Source of the DNA: CSSed11-175R1 sp041685735
GTDB taxonomy: Bacteria; Actinomycetota; Nitriliruptoria; Nitriliruptorales; Nitriliruptoraceae
Assembly (NCBI GenBank): GCA_041685735.1
Contig: JAWLFE010000114.1
Location: 1-7,546 of the forward strand
Length of the DNA: 7,546 bases
Reading direction: 5' to 3'
This document shows, piece by piece, positions 1 through 6,944 of this stretch. The stretch's first letter is position 1, and each line of letters starts with the position of its first letter. The notes under the pieces were generated by a model that did not search any database, was not told the DNA's origin, and saw only the letters and a program-made list of their open reading frames with translations. Made by a program: the position numbers and the translations under genes.

Positions 1-1301
1 AGCCGCGGCCGGGCGACGAGCTGGCGCATCGTGTTGGCCCCACCACCGATGTCGCCACCGTGCAGGTTCGGGTTGTACACCTCGAAGTCGGCGGGGGTGG
101 TGACGTGCCGGGCGATCACGCGCTCACCGAAGCCGGGTGCGAACCGCTCGATCTGTGCCTCGATGAGCGGCCCCGCGTCCTGCGTCGAACCATGTGGCAC
201 GTGCGCGTACGACCACAGCGGCGTGATGGCGCCGACGCGGCGGGTGGGGTCGGCGACGTGTGGCTGCGCCACCAGAGTGAACGGGCGCGGGTGGGCCTCG
301 CCGGCGGCGGTGGCGGCTTCCGCGGCAGCCATCTCGTCGAACGTCCCGCCGAGGTGCAGCGTCCCGGCACGTCGTGCCTCCGGTGCGGTCCAGGGCACCT
401 CGCCCCGTACCGCGAAGTCGACCTTGAAGGCGCCGGGGCCGTACCGCCACCGTTCGGTGCGGGCGCGGGCGCGGTCCGGCAGCCGCTCGCCGAGGATGTG
501 CGACAGCTGGGTCGGGGTCGTGTCGAACAGGGCGACCCGGGCACGCGGCAGCTGCGCGAAGTCGGTGATCCGTGTGCTGGTGACGACCTCGCCGCCGAGC
601 TCCTCGAGGTAGCCGACCATGGCACGCCAGATCGCCTGTGACCCGCCCTCGGCGACCGGCCACCCGGCCACATGACCCGCACCGCCGAGCAGGAGGCCGA
701 CCGCGGTGGTCATCGGCTGGTCCAAGCGCGTGACCGCGTGGGCCGCGATGCCACCGAACAGGGCAGCCCCTCCGGGGGTCGCGAACCTCCGAGCGACCAC
801 CGACGCGGGCAGCAGGCCCGGCAGGCCGGCGATCGCCGTCGCGACCGGGTGCCGCGGCACCCCGAAGATCGGACCCAACAGATCGTCCGACAGCGCATCG
901 AACCGCCGGGCAACCGATCCGAACAGGCGGTCCCACAGCGGCCCGTCGGCGCCCAACCCGGCGATGGTGGCCCCGAGGTCGCGTTGCATGACCGCGGCCG
1001 TCCCGTCGTCGAACGGATGCACGAGGTCGAGGTCCGGTCGGCACCACCGCAGCCCGAACCGTTCGAGCGGCAGTCGGGTGAAGAAGGGGCCGGCGGCACC
1101 CATCGGGTGGACCGCGGAGCAGTGGTCGTGCAGCAGCCCCGGGACCGCCGGATCCTCGTAGGTGCGCGTCCCACCGCCGGGTTCGTCCGCTGCCTCGATG
1201 ACCGTGACCCGGAACCCCTCCCGTGCCAGGGTCAGTGCCGCCGCCAGTCCGTTGGGGCCCGCACCGACGATCACCGCGTCCGGGTCGGCCCAACCTCGCA
1301 T
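1..1301 (-). CDS. FAD-dependent oxidoreductase, phytoene dehydrogenase-like (COG1233 type), 3' end cut by window edge
   Basis: A continuous frame of 433 codons runs from ATG at 1301 off the left edge. The N-terminus is a dinucleotide-binding Rossmann fold: GAGPNG at residues 13-18, with E36 closing the second strand as the expected ribose-binding acid, followed by GGGTRT at 42-47, the FAD-contacting element of the amine oxidase/carotenoid desaturase superfamily. Further on are YGPGAFKVDFA and VPWTAPEARRAGTLHLGG, and near the edge NPNLHGGDIGGG (410-421), all typical of the bacterial relatives of PYROXD2. The family is usually about 480-530 residues, so the C-terminal FAD-binding segment is probably what is missing. 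AGGAG (1307-1311) lies 5 bases before the ATG and supports this start. The substrate is unknown. No phytoene synthase or other carotenoid gene is in view, so a carotenoid role should not be assumed. The gene is divergent from the glycosyltransferase. Confidence 0.9.
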   Translation of the reverse strand, partial: MRGWADPDAVIVGAGPNGLAAALTLAREGFRVTVIEAADEPGGGTRTYEDPAVPGLLHDHCSAVHPMGAAGPFFTRLPLERFGLRWCRPDLDLVHPFDDGTAAVMQRDLGATIAGLGADGPLWDRLFGSVARRFDALSDDLLGPIFGVPRHPVATAIAGLPGLLPASVVARRFATPGGAALFGGIAAHAVTRLDQPMTTAVGLLLGGAGHVAGWPVAEGGSQAIWRAMVGYLEELGGEVVTSTRITDFAQLPRARVALFDTTPTQLSHILGERLPDRARARTERWRYGPGAFKVDFAVRGEVPWTAPEARRAGTLHLGGTFDEMAAAEAATAAGEAHPRPFTLVAQPHVADPTRRVGAITPLWSYAHVPHGSTQDAGPLIEAQIERFAPGFGERVIARHVTTPADFEVYNPNLHGGDIGGGANTMRQLVARPR

Positions 1302-1306
1302 GGTCG

Positions 1307-1312
1307 CTCCTG
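1307..1312 (-). promoter_or_regulatory. Shine-Dalgarno site of the oxidoreductase gene
   Basis: Read on the minus strand this is CAGGAG, five bases before the ATG at 1301. It is the only good ribosome site nearby and fixes the start of the oxidoreductase. Confidence 0.75.
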
Positions 1313-1337
1313 GCTGCCGACGGAAAGGTGCCCGGTT

Positions 1338-1379
1338 CGGTGCGTGGCGTCCACCGCGCCGTCGCGGTGCACGCAACCG
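1338..1379. other. Bulged hairpin in the divergent intergenic region
   Basis: The inner stem pairs CACCGCG (1352-1358) with CGCGGTG (1363-1369) around a 4-base loop, CCGT. The outer stem pairs CGGTGCGTG (1338-1346) with 1370-1379, with only A1376 unpaired. A 5-base bulge (1347-1351) separates the two stems. All 16 pairs are Watson-Crick. It lies about 110 bases before the glycosyltransferase start and 37 bases before the oxidoreductase start. It could be a leader structure of either transcript or an operator; the sequence does not decide which. The rest of 1302-1489 shows no convincing promoter. A 9-base inverted repeat, CCTCACGGT (1403-1411) with ACCGTGAGG (1459-1467), is also present. Confidence 0.45.
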
Positions 1380-1480
1380 TACCGAGCCACCTGCAGCCGC
1401 CACCTCACGGTCGGTTCATGGCCTGCTCACCGTCACCTCGCCGCCATCTGCGCTTCGTACCGTGAGGACACCTCGACGTT

Positions 1481-1484
1481 GGAG
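1481..1484 (+). promoter_or_regulatory. Shine-Dalgarno site of the glycosyltransferase gene
   Basis: GGAG lies five bases before the GTG at 1490. It favours this GTG over the next in-frame GTG at 1559, which has no ribosome site before it. Confidence 0.65.
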
Positions 1485-1489
1485 CCCAG

Positions 1490-2620
1490 GTGTCCACGCA
1501 TGTCCACCCGGTCCGACCCTCCGAGTCGGACCGGCCAGCCGCGGCCCACGCCGCACGGGTGTGCCCGACCCTGGTCGGTCCGCAGGTGCATGTCGGCGCT
1601 GCCCTGCACGGACCCCGACCGCTGGCGACCGACCCCTACCAGCCCCGTCGGGAACGCCACCGACGGGGGCCGGCGCTGATCGCCGCTCTCACGTCGATCG
1701 GCGTCCCACCGGCCGCGGTCCTCGATCGCCTCGGCCCGCGGCACCGTCGGGCGCTGCACCGTGGCGTCACCCTGCACCTCCACGTGCAGGGGCTCGACGC
1801 GCTGGCGGGGCTGACGGCCGCCGGGTTGGCGTCCCGTGGGCGGGTGGTCGTCCACCTGCACGACTCGGCCGGCTGGCCGTTGCGGACCGGCAGCCGAGCG
1901 ACCCTTCGCCATCGCCTGGTCGGCGGCCCCATCGAGCATCGACTGCTCGATCGCGCCGATCTCATCATCGTGCGGAGCGAGCGGCTCCGCGACGAACTCG
2001 ACCGGCAGCACGGCCGTCCGGTGCTGGTCGTTCCCCCCGCGCCGCTGCTCGAGCCCGCGCACCTGCCCGCCCCGCTCGAGCGTCCGCGACCGGACCTCCC
2101 GGGACGTCGCATCGTCGCGGTCGGCCCGCTGGTCCCCCGACGGGCCACCGGCCTGCTGGTCGAGGCGCTACGGGCTCAACCGGACGACACCCGACTCCTG
2201 CTGCTCGGGACCGGACCCGACCGTGAAGCGATCGATCGGCGGGCACGGTCCGCGGGGATCGCCGACCGGGTGCACGTTCTGCCCAGCCTGACCTGCGGCA
2301 CCGTGGCGGCCCACCTGCAGCACGCCGACGTCGTGGCCTCCGCGACGTTGGTCGGTGACGACACCGTCCCGATCCTCCAGGCGATGCAACGGGGCCGACC
2401 GGTCGTCGCCACGCGGGTCGACGAGATGCCGCACGTGATCACCGATGGGCTGGATGGCTACCTGGTCCCACCGGTTGCGACCGACCACCTCGCGGACGCG
2501 ATCCACCGTCTGCTGGACGATCCGGCTCACGGTCGAACGGTCGGCGCGTCGGCGCGGCGACGGACGGCCGGCGGCTGGGACCGGGCGGCGCGGCAGATCA
2601 CCGAGGTGCTGGCTCGCTGA
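1490..2620 (+). CDS. GT4-like family 1 glycosyltransferase, 376 aa
   Basis: The protein looks like a GT-B fold glycosyltransferase, which would transfer a sugar from a nucleotide-sugar donor to an unidentified acceptor in the cytoplasm or at the inner membrane face. The C-terminal half carries the recognisable donor-binding domain: strand and loop LLLLGTGPD (236-244), then GIADRVHVLPSL, then a helix region ending QAMQRGRPVVATRV and the typical ITDGLDGYLVPP. The N-terminal half is less typical; HLHDSAGW (122-129) resembles the acceptor-domain strand of GT4 enzymes. The two glutamates of the GT4 EX7E signature are absent: aligned positions are G289 and Q297. No signal peptide or membrane helix is seen. 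The start is GTG 1490, supported by GGAG at 1481. The permease gene follows 151 bases later and probably has its own promoter. Pathway unknown; exopolysaccharide, glycolipid or metabolite glycosylation are all possible. It could also be a degenerate or non-catalytic GT-B protein. Confidence 0.82.
   Translation: MSTHVHPVRPSESDRPAAAHAARVCPTLVGPQVHVGAALHGPRPLATDPYQPRRERHRRGPALIAALTSIGVPPAAVLDRLGPRHRRALHRGVTLHLHVQGLDALAGLTAAGLASRGRVVVHLHDSAGWPLRTGSRATLRHRLVGGPIEHRLLDRADLIIVRSERLRDELDRQHGRPVLVVPPAPLLEPAHLPAPLERPRPDLPGRRIVAVGPLVPRRATGLLVEALRAQPDDTRLLLLGTGPDREAIDRRARSAGIADRVHVLPSLTCGTVAAHLQHADVVASATLVGDDTVPILQAMQRGRPVVATRVDEMPHVITDGLDGYLVPPVATDHLADAIHRLLDDPAHGRTVGASARRRTAGGWDRAARQITEVLAR
1508..1534. 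repeat. Perfect inverted repeat inside the first codons of the glycosyltransferase gene
   Basis: CCGGTCCGAC (1508-1517) and GTCGGACCGG (1525-1534) are exact reverse complements around a 7-base loop. The repeat begins 18 bases after the GTG start codon, where an mRNA hairpin could hinder early elongation or initiation. It may also be a protein-binding site, or chance in such GC-rich DNA. Confidence 0.45.
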
Positions 2621-2704
2621 GCGTCATCCGGCAACGCCGACACGTGTCGTCCCGGCTTCGGACATCCGCCACCGGCGAGCCGACGTCCAACGGGTGCTGC
2701 TGAC

Positions 2705-2710
2705 TATGCT
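2705..2710 (+). promoter_or_regulatory. Possible -10 element for the purine permease gene
   Basis: TATGCT is the only AT-rich hexamer between the glycosyltransferase stop and the permease start and matches TATAAT at four of six positions. No convincing -35 hexamer lies 16-19 bases upstream. If used, transcription would begin near 2717 and give a leader of about 55 bases. Weak evidence. Confidence 0.3.
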
Positions 2711-2718
2711 TCGCGCCG

Positions 2719-2748
2719 CCGGTGCCCGGGGGCCACCGGATCCCCCCG
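2719..2748 (+). other. Interleaved stems in the permease leader, possible H-type pseudoknot
   Basis: Stem A pairs CCGGTG (2719-2724) with CACCGG (2734-2739). Stem B pairs CGGGGG (2727-2732) with CCCCCG (2743-2748). The arms interleave in the order A, B, A', B' with connecting loops of 2, 1 and 3 bases. They can therefore form either a compact pseudoknot or two alternative hairpins. The element ends 12 bases before the Shine-Dalgarno site. It does not match the purine or preQ1 riboswitch sequences I know. Confidence 0.3.
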
Positions 2749-2760
2749 CTCTCACGACCC

Positions 2761-2764
2761 GGAG
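2761..2764 (+). promoter_or_regulatory. Shine-Dalgarno site of the purine permease gene
   Basis: GGAG lies seven bases before the GTG at 2772. It decides the start: the frame stays open upstream to 2445, but that part overlaps the glycosyltransferase in another frame and shows no family similarity. Confidence 0.7.
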
Positions 2765-2771
2765 ACCCGCC

Positions 2772-4130
2772 GTGTCCGATGACCAGACGACCCTGCCCGG
2801 ATCCGGTGAGGCTGGCGCTCCGAGCGCCCTCGACCGGTTCTTCAAGCTCCGCCAGAACGGCACGACCGTCCGCACCGAGGTGATCGCGGGGGCGACCACC
2901 TTCCTGGCGATGGCCTACATCGTCTTCGTCAACCCGGACATCCTCAGCGCGACCGGGATGGACTTCGGGGCCGTGTTCGTGGCGACCTGTCTGGCAGCGG
3001 CGATCGGGACCCTGATCATGGGTCTGTGGGCGAAGCTGCCCATCGCCCAGGCACCCGGCATGGGTCTCAACGCCTTCTTCGCCTTCACCGTCGTGCTCGG
3101 GATGGGCGTCCCCTGGGAGACCGCACTGGCGGCCACCTTCGTGTCCGGGATCCTGTTCCTGATCCTGGCGTTGACGGGGGTCCGCGAGGTCGTCATCAAC
3201 GCGATCCCGATGCAACTGAAGCTGGCCGTGGGTGCCGGGATCGGGCTGTTCATCGCCTTCATCGGACTGCAGAACGCCGGCATCGTTGTGGCCGACGAGG
3301 CGACCCTCGTCGGGCTCGGGGACCTCGGGGCGCCGACCACCCTTCTGGCGGTCTTCGGGATCTTCATCACTGCGCTGTTCCTGCTGCGCGGCCTCAAGGG
3401 GGCGGTGTTCTACGGGATCATCGTCACGGCGGCCGCCGGTGTCATCGTCGGCCTGATCGATCCGCCGTCGGGGGTCGTCTCCGCACCGCCGAGCCTCGCA
3501 CCGACGTTCGGTGCTGGCATCACGGCACTTCCGGAACTCCTCACCGTCCAGATGCTGGTGGTCGTGTTCACCATGCTCTTCGTCGACTTCTTCGACACGG
3601 CCGGGACGCTCATCGCCGTCACGAATCAGGCGAACCTGCTCACCCCCGACGGCAAGCTGCCCAACGCCAGCCGGGCGCTCGTCGCCGACTCGACCGCCAC
3701 GATCGCCGGCGGGGTGCTCGGCACCTCGACCACGACCTCCTACATCGAGTCGTCCGCCGGCGTTGGAGCCGGTGGACGCACGGGCCTGACCTCCGTGGTG
3801 ACCGCCGCGCTGTTCCTGCTGACGTTGCTGTTCTCGCCGTTGCTGGGGGTGGTGACCGCCCAGGTGACCGCCCCGGCCCTGATCATCGTCGGGGTGATGA
3901 TGGCCAAGGGGCTCGGCGACATCGACTGGGGCGAGATGGAGTACGCGATCCCCGCGTTCATCACCATCATCGCGATGCCGTTGACCTACTCGATCGCGAC
4001 CGGCATCGCCCTCGGGCTGCTGCTGTTCCCCCTGCTGATGGTGTTCCGCGGCCGCGCGCGTGAGGTCTCACCGATCATGTACAGCCTGTTCGTGCTGTTC
4101 GCCGCCTACTTCATCTGGCTGGCGGAGTGA
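2772..4130 (+). CDS. NCS2 family purine permease, AzgA/PbuG type (adenine, guanine or hypoxanthine uptake), 452 aa
   Basis: A complete inner-membrane transporter of the NCS2 superfamily, AzgA-like branch (COG2252), whose characterised members import adenine, guanine or hypoxanthine with protons. After a short polar N-terminus comes FFKLRQNGTTVRTEVIAG and then TTFLAMAYIVFVNP, the usual opening of this branch. QAPGMGLNAFFAF (A94-F105) is the TM3 signature, FVDFFDTAGTL (around 270-280) the TM8 region, and TSTTTSYIESSAGVGAGGRTGL (starting at T318) the TM10 region. D272, D275 and E326 are candidates for the acidic substrate-site residues known from this fold. Hydrophobic segments continue to a final helix ending FIWLAE, so the protein is full length and the expected 12-14 membrane segments can be accommodated. 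Start is GTG 2772. The exact purine cannot be told from sequence. It is transcribed convergently with clpB. Confidence 0.93.
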   Translation: MSDDQTTLPGSGEAGAPSALDRFFKLRQNGTTVRTEVIAGATTFLAMAYIVFVNPDILSATGMDFGAVFVATCLAAAIGTLIMGLWAKLPIAQAPGMGLNAFFAFTVVLGMGVPWETALAATFVSGILFLILALTGVREVVINAIPMQLKLAVGAGIGLFIAFIGLQNAGIVVADEATLVGLGDLGAPTTLLAVFGIFITALFLLRGLKGAVFYGIIVTAAAGVIVGLIDPPSGVVSAPPSLAPTFGAGITALPELLTVQMLVVVFTMLFVDFFDTAGTLIAVTNQANLLTPDGKLPNASRALVADSTATIAGGVLGTSTTTSYIESSAGVGAGGRTGLTSVVTAALFLLTLLFSPLLGVVTAQVTAPALIIVGVMMAKGLGDIDWGEMEYAIPAFITIIAMPLTYSIATGIALGLLLFPLLMVFRGRAREVSPIMYSLFVLFAAYFIWLAE

Positions 4131-4173
4131 CGCTGGGCGCCAAGCTGCACACCAGGCTCGGTACAAGGCTGCG

Positions 4174-4200
4174 CGGGGGCCGGCTGGGGGCCGGCCGCCG
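4174..4200. terminator. GC-rich stem-loop between convergent genes, candidate terminator
   Basis: GGCCGGC (4178-4184) pairs with GCCGGCC (4190-4196) around TGGGG. After one G-G mismatch the stem continues with CGG (4174-4176) against CCG (4198-4200). It lies 43 bases after the permease stop and 57 bases beyond the clpB stop, where a bidirectional terminator is expected. There is no U-tract on either strand, which is common in high-GC genomes but lowers certainty. Confidence 0.45.
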
Positions 4201-4274
4201 TGTGCGTCGCACCGTCAGCGCCCGGCCGGGGGCTTGCCGACGTGTGCGTCAGAGCGTCAGCGCCCCGCCGGGGG
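4180..4274. repeat. 42-bp tandem repeat, about 2.3 copies, overlapping the clpB stop codon
   Basis: Bases 4199-4232 match 4241-4274 at 30 of 34 positions at an offset of 42. The same offset continues upstream: 4180-4198 matches 4222-4240 at 15 of 19. The second full copy covers the last five clpB codons and the stop (4257-4259). The first copy repeats the same PPAGR-stop reading in the same frame, with its stop at 4215-4217. A partial third copy still encodes PPAG but has lost the stop. Each unit contains a GC palindrome such as CCCGGCCGGG (4221-4230). Replication slippage is the likely origin. Confidence 0.85.
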
Positions 4275-6857
4275 AGCACCGCTGGTGATCGTCAACCCTC
4301 CATCGGCTCCCGCGTCGACGGTGACCGTCGACCCGTCGACGAGTTCTCCGGCCAGCATGGCCTTGGCGAGCTGATCCTCCAGGTGCTTGCGGATCACCCG
4401 CTTGAGGGGTCGTGCGCCGTACAGCGGGTCGTAGCCGAGCTCGGCGAGGACGTCCATCGCCGGGTCGGTGACCTCCAGCATGAGGTCCCGCTCCGTCAGA
4501 CGTCGGCGGAGCCGTTCCAGCTGGATGTCGACGATCTCGCGCAGCTGCTCCCGGGCCAATCGCTCGAAGATGACGACCTCGTCGATCCGGTTGAGGAACT
4601 CCGGGCGGAAGTGCCCACGCACGTCGTGCATCACCCGGTCGCGCAGCACCTCCGGTGAGATGTCCGCGTCGAGGATGTGGGTCGATCCGAGGTTGGAGGT
4701 CATGATGACCACGACGTTACGGAAATCGACGGTCCGTCCCTGCCCGTCGGTGAGGCGGCCGTCGTCGAGCACCTGCAGCAGCACGTTGAACACGTCCGCG
4801 TGCGCCTTCTCGACCTCGTCGAGCAGCACCACCCGGTACGGGCGGCGGCGGACCGCTTCGGTGAGCTGGCCACCCTCGTCGTACCCGACGTACCCCGGAG
4901 GTGCGCCGATCAGGCGGGCCACGGTGTGCTTCTCCTGGTACTCGCCCATGTCGATGCGGATCATCGCCCGCTCGTCATCGAACAGGAACTCTGCGAGCGC
5001 CCGGGCGAGCTCCGTCTTGCCGACACCGGTGGGCCCGAGGAACAGGAACGACCCGAGCGGGCGATCCGGGTCGGCGATGCCGGACCGTGACCGACGCACG
5101 GCGTTGGCCACCGCTTCGACCGCCTCGTCCTGCCCGACGACCCGGCCGTGCAACTGCTCCTCGAGGTCGATCAGCTTGGCTGCTTCCGACTCGATCAGCT
5201 TGGTGACCGGGATGCCCGTCCAGCGGCCGACGACCTCCGCGATCTCGACCTCGGTGACCTCCTCCTCGAGGAGGCTGTCGCCCTCCGCACGCATCGCGGT
5301 GATGCGGTCCTGCGCAGCGGTGACCTCGCGCTCGAGTTCGGGGATGCGGGAGTAGCGCAGCTCGGAGGCCCGCTCGTAGTCGCCATCACGTTCGGCGGCG
5401 GCCGCTTCCTCACGGAGGCGTTCGAGTTCCTCCTTGGCGCTGTTGACCTGATCGAGCTCGGCCTTCTCCTGCTCCCACCGCGCCCGCATCGAGGTGTCCC
5501 GTTCGCGCAGGTCGGCGAGCTCCGCGTCCAGGTCGGCCAGCCGGGACTTGGACGCGTCCGACTCCTCCTTGGCGAGGCTGACGCGTTCGATCTCCAGCTG
5601 ACGGATGCGGCGATCGACCTCGTCGATCTCCGGTGGCAGCGAGTCGATCGCGATCCGCAGGCGCGCCATCGACTCGTCCAGCAGGTCGATGGCCTTGTCG
5701 GGCAGGAACCGATCGGTCAGGTAGCGGTCCGACAGGGTGGCTGCGGCGACCAGGGCATCGTCGGTGATGCGCACCCCGTGGTGGACCTCGTAGCGTTCCT
5801 TCAACCCCCGCAGGATGCCGACGGTGTCCGCGACCGAGGGCTCCTCGACGTGGATGGGCTGGAAGCGGCGTTCGAGCGCGGCGTCCTTCTCGATGTTGCG
5901 GTACTCGGCCAGCGTCGTCGCGCCGATCATCCGCAGCTGGCCGCGGGCGAGCAGCGGCTTGATCATGTTGGCCGCATCCATCGCACCTTCGGCCGCACCG
6001 GCTCCGACGACCATGTGCAGCTCGTCGATGAAGGTGATGATCTGTCCGTCGGACGACTCGATCTCCTTCAGCACGGCCTTCAGGCGCTCCTCGAACTCCC
6101 CGCGGTACTTCGCGCCGGCGACCATGGCGGACAGGTCGAGCTCGACCAGCGTCTTGTCCTCCAGCAGCTTCGGGACATCTCCCTCGATGATGCGGCGGGC
6201 GATGCCCTCGACGATCGCGGTCTTGCCAACGCCGGGTTCACCGATCAGGACGGGGTTGTTCTTGGTGCGCCGGACCAGGACCTGGATGACACGGCGGATC
6301 TCCTCGTCCCGACCGATGACCGGGTCGAGCTTGCCCTCCTTGGCGAGCTTGGTGAGGTCGCGCGCGTACTTCTCCAACGCCTCGTAGGTGGACTCCGGGT
6401 CCTGCGAGGTGACCCGTTGCGACCCGCGGACCTGCTTGAGACCGTCCAGGATCGCGTCGCGGGTGACGCCCTGCTCGACCAGGACCGACGCGGTGCGGTC
6501 GCTGCTGCCAGCCAGGGCGAGCAGCAGGTGTTCGGTCGAGACGTAATCGTCGCCGAGCTGTTCGGCCTCGGCGAAGGCGGCCTCGAGCACGCGTCGCAAC
6601 GGCCCGCCGATGGTCACCTCGCCGGAGGCGCCGTACGCCGCGGGCGTGGTCTCCAGGACCTCGATGGTCCGGTTGCGCAGGGTCGTCGGGGTCACCCCGA
6701 GCTTCTGGACCAGCGGCAGCACGACGCCCTCTGCCTGCTCGAGCAGCGCGGTCAGCAGGTGCGCCGTCCCGACCTCCGGGTGGTTGCGCTCCCGGGCGAT
6801 GCCCCCGGCGCGCTGCAACGCCTCGTTCGACTTGTGTGTCAGCTTCTCTGCATCCAC
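4257..6857 (-). CDS. clpB: ATP-dependent chaperone ClpB (Hsp100 disaggregase), 866 aa
   Basis: Cytoplasmic hexameric AAA+ disaggregase that works with DnaK, DnaJ and GrpE to pull proteins out of aggregates. Domains in order: Clp N-domain (about 1-145); first AAA+ with Walker A GEPGVGKT (206-213), pore-loop Y251, Walker B FIDELH (D278, E279) and arginine fingers R330/R331; the M-domain coiled coil (about 405-525), rich in E/R/L heptads and diagnostic for ClpB against ClpA or ClpC; second AAA+ with Walker A GPTGVGKT (608-615), pore loop GYVGYDEGG (Y656), Walker B VLLDEVEKAH (D680, E681) and sensor-2 GARPLKR (R816). All catalytic residues are present and the length is normal. The start is GTG at 6857, with GGAG seven bases upstream. 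The C-terminus ends APPAGR, whose codons belong to a tandem repeat. No dnaK or hspR is in the window. A HAIR-like operator lies upstream, suggesting HspR-type repression. Confidence 0.98.
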   Translation of the reverse strand: MDAEKLTHKSNEALQRAGGIARERNHPEVGTAHLLTALLEQAEGVVLPLVQKLGVTPTTLRNRTIEVLETTPAAYGASGEVTIGGPLRRVLEAAFAEAEQLGDDYVSTEHLLLALAGSSDRTASVLVEQGVTRDAILDGLKQVRGSQRVTSQDPESTYEALEKYARDLTKLAKEGKLDPVIGRDEEIRRVIQVLVRRTKNNPVLIGEPGVGKTAIVEGIARRIIEGDVPKLLEDKTLVELDLSAMVAGAKYRGEFEERLKAVLKEIESSDGQIITFIDELHMVVGAGAAEGAMDAANMIKPLLARGQLRMIGATTLAEYRNIEKDAALERRFQPIHVEEPSVADTVGILRGLKERYEVHHGVRITDDALVAAATLSDRYLTDRFLPDKAIDLLDESMARLRIAIDSLPPEIDEVDRRIRQLEIERVSLAKEESDASKSRLADLDAELADLRERDTSMRARWEQEKAELDQVNSAKEELERLREEAAAAERDGDYERASELRYSRIPELEREVTAAQDRITAMRAEGDSLLEEEVTEVEIAEVVGRWTGIPVTKLIESEAAKLIDLEEQLHGRVVGQDEAVEAVANAVRRSRSGIADPDRPLGSFLFLGPTGVGKTELARALAEFLFDDERAMIRIDMGEYQEKHTVARLIGAPPGYVGYDEGGQLTEAVRRRPYRVVLLDEVEKAHADVFNVLLQVLDDGRLTDGQGRTVDFRNVVVIMTSNLGSTHILDADISPEVLRDRVMHDVRGHFRPEFLNRIDEVVIFERLAREQLREIVDIQLERLRRRLTERDLMLEVTDPAMDVLAELGYDPLYGARPLKRVIRKHLEDQLAKAMLAGELVDGSTVTVDAGADGGLTITSGAPPAGR

Positions 6858-6864
6858 GTGTCAT

Positions 6865-6868
6865 CTCC
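6865..6868 (-). promoter_or_regulatory. Shine-Dalgarno site of clpB
   Basis: On the minus strand GGAG lies seven bases before the GTG at 6857. This supports the GTG as the clpB start, with the normal MDAEKLT N-terminus. An ATG at 6864 is out of frame with clpB. Confidence 0.7.
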
Positions 6869-6944
6869 GCATCGTTCGTCGGGAACGACGGTACGCCGTG
6901 CCGCCCCGTTGGTCCGTGACCCTGCGTCGGACCGCCAGCGATCT

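Noticed and set aside
124..1293. Second minus-strand frame of 389 codons inside the oxidoreductase
   Set aside because: It is an out-of-frame reading of the oxidoreductase gene; the GAGPNG and NPNLHGGDIGGG motifs are only in the frame starting at 1301.
672..1679. Long plus-strand open frame opposite the oxidoreductase
   Set aside because: It is antisense to a clear FAD protein over most of its length and then runs into the glycosyltransferase in another frame. Its translation is arginine- and proline-rich with no family pattern.
2638..2649. Palindrome CGACACGTGTCG after the glycosyltransferase stop
   Set aside because: Perfect 12-base palindromes are expected several times in a window of this size and composition, and CACGTG also occurs inside coding regions here. 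No support for a binding site or terminator beyond the symmetry.
2445..2771. N-terminal extension of the permease frame
   Set aside because: This stretch overlaps the glycosyltransferase in another frame, has no family similarity, and a ribosome site points to GTG 2772.
2621..2771. Classical purine riboswitch before the permease
   Set aside because: The 151-base gap lacks the conserved three-way junction sequence of the purine aptamer and is too GC-rich to contain its AU-rich core.
3026..4063. 345-codon open frame overlapping the permease in another frame
   Set aside because: Its translation is rich in R, H, D and G, the usual product of reading GC-rich coding DNA out of frame. The permease frame carries all the family motifs.
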